This document shows positions 1 to 5,668 of a stretch of DNA of 6,961 nt, one piece after another; positions within the stretch are counted from its first letter, which is position 1; each line of letters begins with the position of its first letter. The notes beneath the pieces are model-generated. The model worked only from the letters and a program-made list of their open reading frames with translations. It was not told the origin of the DNA and did no database searches. The position numbers and the translations under genes were made by a program. The stretch spans positions 385 to 7,345 of the forward strand of contig DBGA01000039.1 of assembly GCA_002295325.1 (NCBI GenBank). The letters run 5' to 3'. This DNA is from Ruminococcaceae bacterium UBA866 (GTDB lineage: Bacteria > Bacillota > Clostridia > Oscillospirales > Ruminococcaceae).

Positions 1-24
1 GCATAAACATGCATCCGGCACTAT
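1..24 (-). terminator. Probable terminator hairpin after the binding-protein gene, cut by window edge
   Basis: On the minus strand a GC-rich arm, AGTGCCGGATGCAT (22 down to 9), is followed by the loop GTTT (8-5) and then ATGC (4-1), which pairs with the last four bases of the arm. The hairpin therefore appears to turn here and the descending arm continues outside the window. It lies about 35 bases after the binding-protein stop codon, in otherwise AT-rich DNA. The remaining gap (25-58) holds nothing else recognisable. Confidence 0.4.
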
Positions 25-58
25 TAGCGTAATATATAATTGCTCTACAATTTTTAAC

Positions 59-1738
59 CTATTTATTCCATAATTTTTTTTGTTTTTGCATAATATCATT
101 GAATTCTTTGTGTAGTTTATCAACACCAATATTAATTAAATTAGCTTGATATTCATCCCATATCTTATCAAAATCTTCAGGTTTTGCCATAATTGCTTGT
201 GGAATGGTTCCTGCAGTAAGTTCATCATACTTTCTTAAAATCAAATTGCTTTCTGAATCTCCTGGCAATGTGATTTTCCATAGCTCTCCATATGGATTCT
301 CCTGAAAATTTTCTTTAGTTGGATATAAGTCCTTCCAAAGTTTTACTCCATAAGCATCTAATGCCTTTCTTTCAGGCTCTTTCAATGCTTTAATTTGATT
401 TTCGTCAGACGTTGGATGCCAATTATCTCCACTTTCATCCTTTGAACCTATTCCATATCCTGGGAATGGATATGAATTAACATTAATGCCTGTTTTCTTA
501 GAAAATTCTGGATCTGAAGACCATTGTTCAAAAACGTCAGGTTTAAATGTTCTCTTACCATCTACCACATCATAATGTTCACCTTCTATACCCCAATTGC
601 GAAGTAACTGTGATTCTTTAGTACAGCACCAATCTAGATACTCAAACGCTCTTTCGGGATCTTTGCATGAGGTTGTAATACCGATACCATAACCACCAGA
701 AAAAGCCAATGGTCTAAATGCTGCATATTTCTGTGTTTTTGGATTCATTACCACAGGCAACATTGCATAAGTACGATCTGTTTTTCCTGATGCAACTAAA
801 GTAGCTTCTGCTGTCTCATATTGCCATTTTGAATCAATAAGTCCAATAACTCTCCCATCGGCAATTTTTGCCTCGTACTGGTCAAACTTTTGGATAAAGC
901 TTTCTGGATCAAGAAGTCCAACATCATTCATATGATTTAACCAACGGAAATATTCTTTCTCCTCCGGTGTTGTTAAATGAAGTACTGCTTTATCATTTTT
1001 GATATCATAATACCATTCACCGTCATCAGGCTTTCCAGTTGAAAGCATAGCTGGGTTTGTTACGGTGATCTTTATTCTCCAATCATCTGCCAATAAAGAT
1101 AGCCCAATTGTTGGCTTACCATCAATTGTTGGATATTTTTCTTTGTATGTTTTTATCACTTTTTCATAATCTTGCAAATTTTCAATTTTAGGATATCCTG
1201 ATTCTTTCAAAGCTGCTATTTGTAATTCGAACCCAGCCTCAGGCGTTAAAGTCTCTTCGTTTACTTTATTATTACCCATCATATAAATATGTGGATCTTC
1301 ACTTGACCAACGCAATCTATTTATATACTTGCCATATACTTCTTTTGTGTTAATACCTTTTTTTTCAATCAATTCATCCAAAGGAATAAACCCACCAGCA
1401 TCCTTGATAATGTTACTAAATTCCATTGAATACATCATATCTGGATATTCACCACTTGATGCGAGTAGTGCAAGTTTTTGCTTTGGATCACCCACCACAT
1501 ATTCTCTTGCTAAAGTAACGCCAGTGAGTTCTGTAATTTTTTTTGAAACTGGACTTTGAAATTTGTCATCCATACTTGACATTGCAGGGTCGCAATATAA
1601 AATGGAAAAAGTGATGGGATTCTTTGACCCAGCCGTTGTTTCTGCAACAGTTTTTGAATTTTCGCCATTGCACCCAGAAAAAGCCGAAGCAATAATGCCT
1701 AAACATAAAATAGTGCATAATACCTTTTTCGTTTTCAT
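59..1738 (-). CDS. Lipoprotein solute-binding protein of a carbohydrate ABC importer
   Basis: This is a 559-residue extracytoplasmic sugar-binding lipoprotein of the LplA/LipO/YtcQ type, a large cluster of family-1 binding proteins paired with LplB/LplC permeases. It catches the substrate outside the membrane and hands it to the channel. Residues 1-22 are a lipoprotein signal peptide: basic MKTKK, hydrophobic stretch, then lipobox FSGC with lipidated Cys23; Phe at the -3 position is less common than Leu. The mature protein begins with a flexible Ser/Thr-rich linker, then the first lobe strand (ITFSILYCDP). GEYPDMMYS and the later GGYGIGITTSCKDPERAFEYLDW are the recurrent family patterns. The ATG start has AAGGAGA 9 bases upstream; the stop is TAG. 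It is the last of the three importer genes, 153 bases behind the permease, and may be separately boosted. The many Trp and Tyr residues fit sugar stacking, but the substrate cannot be named. Confidence 0.94.
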   Translation of the reverse strand: MKTKKVLCTILCLGIIASAFSGCNGENSKTVAETTAGSKNPITFSILYCDPAMSSMDDKFQSPVSKKITELTGVTLAREYVVGDPKQKLALLASSGEYPDMMYSMEFSNIIKDAGGFIPLDELIEKKGINTKEVYGKYINRLRWSSEDPHIYMMGNNKVNEETLTPEAGFELQIAALKESGYPKIENLQDYEKVIKTYKEKYPTIDGKPTIGLSLLADDWRIKITVTNPAMLSTGKPDDGEWYYDIKNDKAVLHLTTPEEKEYFRWLNHMNDVGLLDPESFIQKFDQYEAKIADGRVIGLIDSKWQYETAEATLVASGKTDRTYAMLPVVMNPKTQKYAAFRPLAFSGGYGIGITTSCKDPERAFEYLDWCCTKESQLLRNWGIEGEHYDVVDGKRTFKPDVFEQWSSDPEFSKKTGINVNSYPFPGYGIGSKDESGDNWHPTSDENQIKALKEPERKALDAYGVKLWKDLYPTKENFQENPYGELWKITLPGDSESNLILRKYDELTAGTIPQAIMAKPEDFDKIWDEYQANLINIGVDKLHKEFNDIMQKQKKLWNK

Positions 1739-1790
1739 AGTACATCTTCTCCTTACATATTGTTACTTTTAATTTGATGAACATAATGAA

Positions 1791-1820
1791 AATTTATGTA
1801 TTTATTGTAAATATTTTCAA
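1791..1820 (-). promoter_or_regulatory. Weak candidate internal promoter for the binding-protein gene
   Basis: On the minus strand TTGAAA (1815-1820, five of six -35 bases) is followed after 18 bases by TAAATT (1791-1796, four of six -10 bases). It lies in the unusually long 153-base gap before the binding-protein gene and after the hairpin at 1835-1863. Extra transcription from here would raise the amount of binding protein over permease. The DNA is extremely AT-rich, so a chance match is quite possible. Confidence 0.22.
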
Positions 1821-1834
1821 AATTATTCATCCCA

Positions 1835-1863
1835 TATTTTAATCGGTTATTTCCGATAAAATA
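1835..1863 (-). other. Intercistronic hairpin between second permease and binding protein
   Basis: On the minus strand TATTTTATCGG and CCGATTAAAATA pair over 11 base pairs with one bulged T and the loop AAATAA, starting 28 bases after the permease stop codon. No T run follows it in the direction of transcription, so it is not a standard terminator. A plausible role is to block 3' exonucleases or mark a processing site, so that binding-protein mRNA can differ in level from permease mRNA. That role is inference; only the pairing is seen. Confidence 0.45.
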
Positions 1864-1891
1864 TACAAATTTCATAATTTTTATAACTCGT

Positions 1892-2797
1892 TTAGGTTTT
1901 AACTGAACCAAGCGTTAACCCTTTTACAAAATACTTTTGAACAAATGGGTAAACAACAATAATTGGCACTGTTGCCACAATAGTAATCGCCATTCTAATT
2001 GATTCTGGAGAAACTGTTTTACCTGCAGTTTTGGTTTGCTGATTATGCAATTGCGCAGAAGTTGCAACAGTTGCACGTTGTAGAATCTTCATTAGTTCAA
2101 ATTGCAAAGTTGTCAAAGAAGGTTTTGAACCTGCATATAAATATGTATCCATCCAAGAATTCCATTGACCTACTGCGTAAAACAATCCAATTGTCGCAAT
2201 AGCAGGTAAGCACACTGGTAGGATTATTTTAAAGAATATAATAATTTCATTTGCACCATCAATTTCTGCTGCTTCTTGCAGAGCATATGGAATATCATCA
2301 ATAAAAGAGCGTATGATGAAAACAAAATATATACTTAATATACCAGGGATGATATATACTGAGAATGTATTAAATAGTTTTAAATCTTTAATTAGCAAAA
2401 ATTCAGGAATCATTCCTCCAGATACATAAAGAGTAACCGCCAACATAATTGAAACAAACTTTCTGCCAATTAACTCCCTTCTACTTAGGACAAAAGCAAC
2501 CATCATTGTTGCTATGACGCTAATTGATGTGCCTATAACAGTTCTCAATATTGAATTCTTAAATGACTGAAATAAAAGATCTTGGCTAAATACCTCTTTA
2601 TAATTTTTAAAAGTAAATACTCTTGGCCAAAGATAAATTCCACCGTGAAGACTATCGCTGGCATCATTAAATGAAACGGCAAGTACATTAATAAATGGAT
2701 ATAGAGTTATTACACCTATAAGCGCCATTATTGTTACTGCCACAAAATCAAATACTATATCATTTGCTCTTTTATGTATGTGCTTATGCTTGATCAT
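1892..2797 (-). CDS. lplC: LplC/YtcP-type carbohydrate ABC transporter permease
   Basis: This is the second channel subunit of the importer, of the MalG/UgpE-like branch (LplC/YtcP/AraQ family), at 301 residues a normal full length. The first membrane helix spans about 17-40 and carries the family pattern TLYPFINVLAVSFN. More hydrophobic segments lie near 84-104, 116-134, 146-163, 192-210 and 268-286. The EAA docking loop is at 175-195 (EAAEIDGANEIIIFFKIILP), followed by the conserved QWNSW at 211-215. The C-terminus is the usual VQKYFVKGLTLGSVK. The ATG start is favoured by the alignment of the first helix, although the ribosome site is weak (GGATGAG just upstream rather than a clean GGAGG). 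It lies 75 bases after lplB and 153 bases before the binding-protein gene. It should pair with LplB, with the lipoprotein delivering substrate. Confidence 0.95.
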   Translation of the reverse strand: MIKHKHIHKRANDIVFDFVAVTIMALIGVITLYPFINVLAVSFNDASDSLHGGIYLWPRVFTFKNYKEVFSQDLLFQSFKNSILRTVIGTSISVIATMMVAFVLSRRELIGRKFVSIMLAVTLYVSGGMIPEFLLIKDLKLFNTFSVYIIPGILSIYFVFIIRSFIDDIPYALQEAAEIDGANEIIIFFKIILPVCLPAIATIGLFYAVGQWNSWMDTYLYAGSKPSLTTLQFELMKILQRATVATSAQLHNQQTKTAGKTVSPESIRMAITIVATVPIIVVYPFVQKYFVKGLTLGSVKT

Positions 2798-2806
2798 TTA
2801 CTCATC

Positions 2807-2826
2807 CAACCCTTCGCTCAACCCTT
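2807..2826 (-). repeat. Short tandem repeat AAGGGTTG in the leader of the second permease
   Basis: AAGGGTTG occurs at 2819-2826 and again at 2807-2814 on the minus strand, period 12, ending about 10 bases before the start codon. The two GGG-containing units are the only purine-rich sequence near the weak ribosome site, so they may help recruit ribosomes. It could equally be a chance duplication. Confidence 0.4.
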
Positions 2827-2853
2827 TTTTTAATGAAACGATAATCATATGCA

Positions 2854-2869
2854 ATTTGTTTATACAAAT
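2854..2869. repeat. Small inverted repeat between the two permease genes
   Basis: ATTTGT and ACAAAT form a perfect 6-base inverted repeat around a 4-base loop, 4 bases after the lplB stop codon. The stem is nearly all A-T, so a stable RNA hairpin is unlikely. No T run follows, so it is not a terminator. The rest of this 75-base gap shows only the short tandem repeat at 2807-2826. Confidence 0.3.
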
Positions 2870-2872
2870 CAT

Positions 2873-3877
2873 TTAAATTGCACTAACACCATTCACTTTT
2901 TTTGCTAGTTTATTTGCACAAAGTAAAAGTACAATACTCACTACTGATTTAAACACACCAATTGCAGTACCATAAGAATAACGCATTAATCCAATTCCGT
3001 AATTTAAAACATACAAATCCAAAACTTCAGAATATTCTCTAACAACATTATTCCCAAGTAAGAACTGCTTTTCATAGCCAATACTTATTAACCATCCAAT
3101 ATTAAGCACTAACACCACAATTATTGTAGGCGATATACTAGGTAAAGTAATGTGCCAGATACGTTTAAATCTACCTGCTCCATCCACTGTAGCCGCCTCA
3201 TTTAAGTTTTGATCAATGCCTGCAATTGCAGCTAAAAAAATAATTGAGTTCCAGCCAAGATTCTTCCATACATCAGATAAGGTGGAAATTATCCAAAATA
3301 TTTTAGGTTGTGCCATAAATTGAATTGGTTTATCAACTAGCCCTAAAGTCAATAGTATCTCATTGACAATTCCACCATCTGTAGATAACATTTTTGAAAT
3401 TATGCTTGCTACGATAACCCACGATACAAAGTAAGGAAGATAGGATACCGTTTGAATTATCTTCTTAAAATGATTGAAACGAATCTCATTTAAGAAGATA
3501 GCAAATATTATAGGAAGGGGAAACCCTATTAAGAGTTCCAATCCACTCATTGCCAACGTGTTACGCATTACTCTGTAAAATTGTTTATCGTGTGCAAGAA
3601 TTATAAAGTGCTTCAATCCAACCCAATGCTGATTGAAAGACCCGCCTACCCCTGGTTTATAGTCTTGGAACGCCATTGTCCATCCCAACAAAGGAATAAA
3701 TTTAAAAATGAACACCCAAAATAAAAAAGGCATAAGCATTAACCACAGATATTTTTGTCTATAAAGTTTAACCAAAAAAACATATATTTTTTTCTTCTGA
3801 TTAATCTTTTTACCACTTGATGTACAAATTAGTTTTTGCTTAAGTATCTGGCCTTGAATCCCACTTTCTTGCGACAT
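2873..3877 (-). CDS. lplB: LplB-type carbohydrate ABC transporter permease
   Basis: This is an inner-membrane permease of the MalF/UgpA-like branch (LplB family), one half of the translocation channel of a sugar importer. I start it at ATG 3875-3877 (334 residues) because GGGGAGG lies 9 bases upstream. A longer reading from TTG at 3893-3895 would put its start codon on that ribosome site. A basic N-terminal tail of about 40 residues leads into the first membrane helix (about 43-66, LWLMLMPFLFWVFIFKFIP). Further hydrophobic segments lie near 110-130, 145-163, 193-218, 250-268 and 305-321, six in all. The cytoplasmic EAA loop that docks the ATPase is at 227-247, EAATVDGAGRFKRIWHITLP. It is the first gene of the importer unit, 75 bases ahead of its partner permease. 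The family is certain; the substrate is not. Confidence 0.95.
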   Translation of the reverse strand: MSQESGIQGQILKQKLICTSSGKKINQKKKIYVFLVKLYRQKYLWLMLMPFLFWVFIFKFIPLLGWTMAFQDYKPGVGGSFNQHWVGLKHFIILAHDKQFYRVMRNTLAMSGLELLIGFPLPIIFAIFLNEIRFNHFKKIIQTVSYLPYFVSWVIVASIISKMLSTDGGIVNEILLTLGLVDKPIQFMAQPKIFWIISTLSDVWKNLGWNSIIFLAAIAGIDQNLNEAATVDGAGRFKRIWHITLPSISPTIIVVLVLNIGWLISIGYEKQFLLGNNVVREYSEVLDLYVLNYGIGLMRYSYGTAIGVFKSVVSIVLLLCANKLAKKVNGVSAI

Positions 3878-3886
3878 TAATGATAA

Positions 3887-3893
3887 CCTCCCC
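3887..3893 (-). promoter_or_regulatory. Ribosome binding site deciding the lplB start
   Basis: GGGGAGG on the minus strand, 9 bases before ATG 3875-3877. The upstream in-frame TTG (3893-3895) overlaps this site and has no comparable site of its own, so the shorter protein is preferred. Confidence 0.85.
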
Positions 3894-3935
3894 AATCATA
3901 TAGAAACTAGTAATTTGTATTTGAATTCTTGCTAT

Positions 3936-3963
3936 AGTATACTAGATACAACTCAATACAACT
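3936..3963 (-). promoter_or_regulatory. Candidate activator-dependent promoter P2 with tandem operator-like repeat
   Basis: On the minus strand the 8-mer AGTTGTAT occurs twice in tandem (3956-3963 and 3946-3953), one start every 10 bases, about one helical turn. Just downstream is a -10-like TATACT (3936-3941) inside the 10-base palindrome TAGTATACTA. At 17-base spacing the -35 position reads TAGTTG, a poor match, and falls on the repeat. A weak -35 covered by direct repeats is the layout expected of a promoter needing an AraC-type activator, and the adjacent gene encodes one. Transcription would begin near 3929, giving a leader of roughly 50 bases. Binding by that regulator is inference. Confidence 0.35.
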
Positions 3964-4003
3964 ACCCTAAAAATTTCACATGATTAGCTTAATAATTAGA
4001 CAT

Positions 4004-4032
4004 TTTATACAAAAATTAAGAAACCCATTCAA
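4004..4032 (-). promoter_or_regulatory. Candidate sigma-A promoter P1 for the importer operon, overlapping the terminator
   Basis: On the minus strand TTGAAT (4027-4032, four of six consensus bases) is followed after exactly 17 bases by TATAAA (4004-4009, five of six). It is the best consensus-like pair in the gap before lplB. It would start RNA near 3997 and give a leader of about 120 bases. The -35 box lies in the loop and descending arm of the terminator hairpin. In such AT-rich DNA chance matches are common, so this is one of two alternatives. Confidence 0.35.
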
Positions 4033-4044
4033 TAGGCTTCTCAA
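4011..4044 (-). terminator. Intrinsic terminator after the two-component genes
   Basis: Read on the minus strand, the sequence from 4044 to 4016 folds into a 13-pair stem, counting three G-T wobbles, with a 3-base TGA loop. The core is AGAAGCC against GGGTTTCT. Five T residues follow immediately (4015-4011). It begins 46 bases after the regulator stop codon. Read on the plus strand there is no T run after the hairpin, so it acts in one direction only. It separates the regulator unit from the importer unit and implies that the importer has its own promoter. Confidence 0.8.
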
Positions 4045-4090
4045 AAGAACAATGATAATAAAGCAATATGTATAATAGAACTTAAAGAAG

Positions 4091-5653
4091 TTAAACCTTT
4101 TGTAATTCGCTAATTTGGCGATAAGCAGAAGGTGAAACACCTACTATTTTTTTAAACTTAATTGAGAAATAATCATAGTTTGAATAACCTGCCTTTTCAG
4201 CAATATCGTTAACCTTTAAGTTTGTTGTATTTAAAAGTTCTTTTGCTTTCTCAATTCGGACTTTATCAACATATGTATTAAAGTAATCACCCGTTAAATT
4301 CCTAAAAAGCTTTCCTAAGTATGCACTGTTATACCCAAATATATCTGCTAGCTCCTCAAGTTTAATATCTTTTTGATAATTCAAATTAATATATCTAACA
4401 AGTCTGCTTAACATATCATCGGTATCTTGTGACATAACTTGCCTTGAAAGTTCAGCTAATTTATTAATAATATAATTTTCTAGTAGGCTTATAGAAGAAC
4501 AGGAATAAAACCCATTGTAAAACTTCTCATCAAATAAGTTATTTAATATACTATTTTTTTCTTTTTTAATTATTTCTCCAGCTACGCCGACATAAATACG
4601 AAGCATATAATATTTAATTTTATTCTCTGGCATGGAGTTTTCTTGCATTTCTAATGACAGTTTTTTTATTATCTCATTAATTTTATCTGTATTAAATGTT
4701 TCTACTGCTATGTATATACTTTTCATATATGATTCAATGTGTATGTAATTATTTTTTGTAGGCTTGTTATCTATTTTTTCATTTTCGAGTGGCAACAAAA
4801 TAACGTCGCCCTTTGAAAAAAATTTATATTTTAATGCCTTTTGAGCTTTATAGAACAAATCCTTTAGCTTTATAATATGTTTCGTATTTCCTCCTACAGC
4901 AATAACAATTTGTATATTTTTTTCTTTTTTAAGTTTTTCATATAGGAAATTCAGCATTCCATGTACTCGCTTAAAGCTTAGTTGATTTATTAGAATAATA
5001 ATATATTCACCTATATTAAATACAAAACCTGCACGCATCCGTTCAACTTCAATATGAGTCGCTTGATAAACATGTGTATGAAGTTGTTGCTTATTATCAC
5101 TTTGGGATATTACTTCTATAAGTGCAAGTTGATATTCTGACCATGGGAAGTTTGTACTAAAGGTACAATTCATATAGTCAATGTATTCTTTAGACTGATC
5201 GTCAAGTATCAGCTTTTCAAAAAATTTATCACGAGAAATTTCTTTGTATTTAACTTGCTGCTCGTTTATAATTTGTTGCTGTTTAAAATTTTGTTTTATA
5301 TTACTTACAATACTGAGTAGTTCATCTTCGTCAATTGGTTTAAGTAAATAGGCTGTAACATTATAGTCTATGGCTTTTTTTGCATAATTAAAGTCTTGAT
5401 ATCCACTTAAAATAATGGTCTTGATATCCCACTTACGGTCACTAATTATCTTTACCAGTTCAAGTCCATCCATCTGTGGCATGTTAATATCTACAATACA
5501 TAAATCTGGAGATAGACTTTCTATTTTGTTAAGCGCCTCCACTCCATTTGAAGCTTCTCCACAGACATCATATCCCAACCCATTCCAATCAATCACTACT
5601 TTTAGCCCTGCTCTAATATGAGGTTCATCATCTACTATCAAAACTTTATACAA
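4091..5653 (-). CDS. yesN: YesN-like response regulator with AraC-type DNA-binding domain
   Basis: This is a cytoplasmic transcription regulator of 520 residues, typical of the YesN family. Residues 1-120 form a receiver domain with the acidic pair Asp8/Asp9, phospho-acceptor Asp55 in IVDINMPQMDG, switch Ser83 and Lys105 in LLKP. Residues about 121-400 are the poorly conserved linker. Within it, a stretch near 249-283 (AVGG, then YKAQKALKYKFFSKGD) resembles the degenerate GGDEF-like region common in YesN proteins. Residues about 415-512 hold the two helix-turn-helix units of an AraC/XylS domain: LEELADIFGYNSAYLGKLF (432-450), then the family signature GYSNYDYFSIKFKKIVGVSPSAYR (489-512, positions only partly quoted here). 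The start is TTG, chosen because AAGGAGG lies 8 bases upstream and translation begins directly at the conserved receiver strand YKVLIVDDE. It follows the kinase by 13 bases and is probably translationally coupled to it. The likely target is the adjacent importer operon (inference). Confidence 0.96.
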   Translation of the reverse strand: MYKVLIVDDEPHIRAGLKVVIDWNGLGYDVCGEASNGVEALNKIESLSPDLCIVDINMPQMDGLELVKIISDRKWDIKTIILSGYQDFNYAKKAIDYNVTAYLLKPIDEDELLSIVSNIKQNFKQQQIINEQQVKYKEISRDKFFEKLILDDQSKEYIDYMNCTFSTNFPWSEYQLALIEVISQSDNKQQLHTHVYQATHIEVERMRAGFVFNIGEYIIILINQLSFKRVHGMLNFLYEKLKKEKNIQIVIAVGGNTKHIIKLKDLFYKAQKALKYKFFSKGDVILLPLENEKIDNKPTKNNYIHIESYMKSIYIAVETFNTDKINEIIKKLSLEMQENSMPENKIKYYMLRIYVGVAGEIIKKEKNSILNNLFDEKFYNGFYSCSSISLLENYIINKLAELSRQVMSQDTDDMLSRLVRYINLNYQKDIKLEELADIFGYNSAYLGKLFRNLTGDYFNTYVDKVRIEKAKELLNTTNLKVNDIAEKAGYSNYDYFSIKFKKIVGVSPSAYRQISELQKV

Positions 5654-5661
5654 ATAAAACG

Positions 5662-5668
5662 CCTCCTT
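5662..5668 (-). promoter_or_regulatory. Ribosome binding site deciding the TTG start of the response regulator
   Basis: AAGGAGG on the minus strand, 8 bases before TTG at 5651-5653. The stop codon TAA of the kinase (5667-5669) overlaps the first bases of this site, so a ribosome terminating on the kinase stands on the site used by the next gene. This supports both the non-ATG start and coupling of the two genes. Confidence 0.85.

Noticed and set aside
1329..1772. Plus-strand and alternative-frame open frames of 60-76 codons over the binding-protein gene
   Set aside because: They lie antisense or out of frame within a confidently identified gene, have no ribosome sites of note and show no recognisable protein pattern.
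1863..2869. ATACAAAT octamer shared by the intergenic gaps (1863-1870, 2862-2869) as a possible regulon motif
   Set aside because: The same octamer also occurs inside genes (for example 3011-3018 in lplB and 5648-5655 at the regulator start), as expected for an AT-rich word in AT-rich DNA.
3878..4010. Riboswitch, T-box or catabolite-repression (cre) site in the leader of the importer
   Set aside because: No cre-like core with the central CG and flanking inverted half-sites was found, and there is no terminator/antiterminator pair or conserved riboswitch core between the candidate starts and lplB.
5415..5621. Plus-strand open frame of 68 codons opposite the receiver domain
   Set aside because: It is a shadow of a conserved receiver sequence, with low-complexity Ser/Ile-rich translation and no supporting signals. 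The same applies to the frames at 1999-2202 and 6445-6657.
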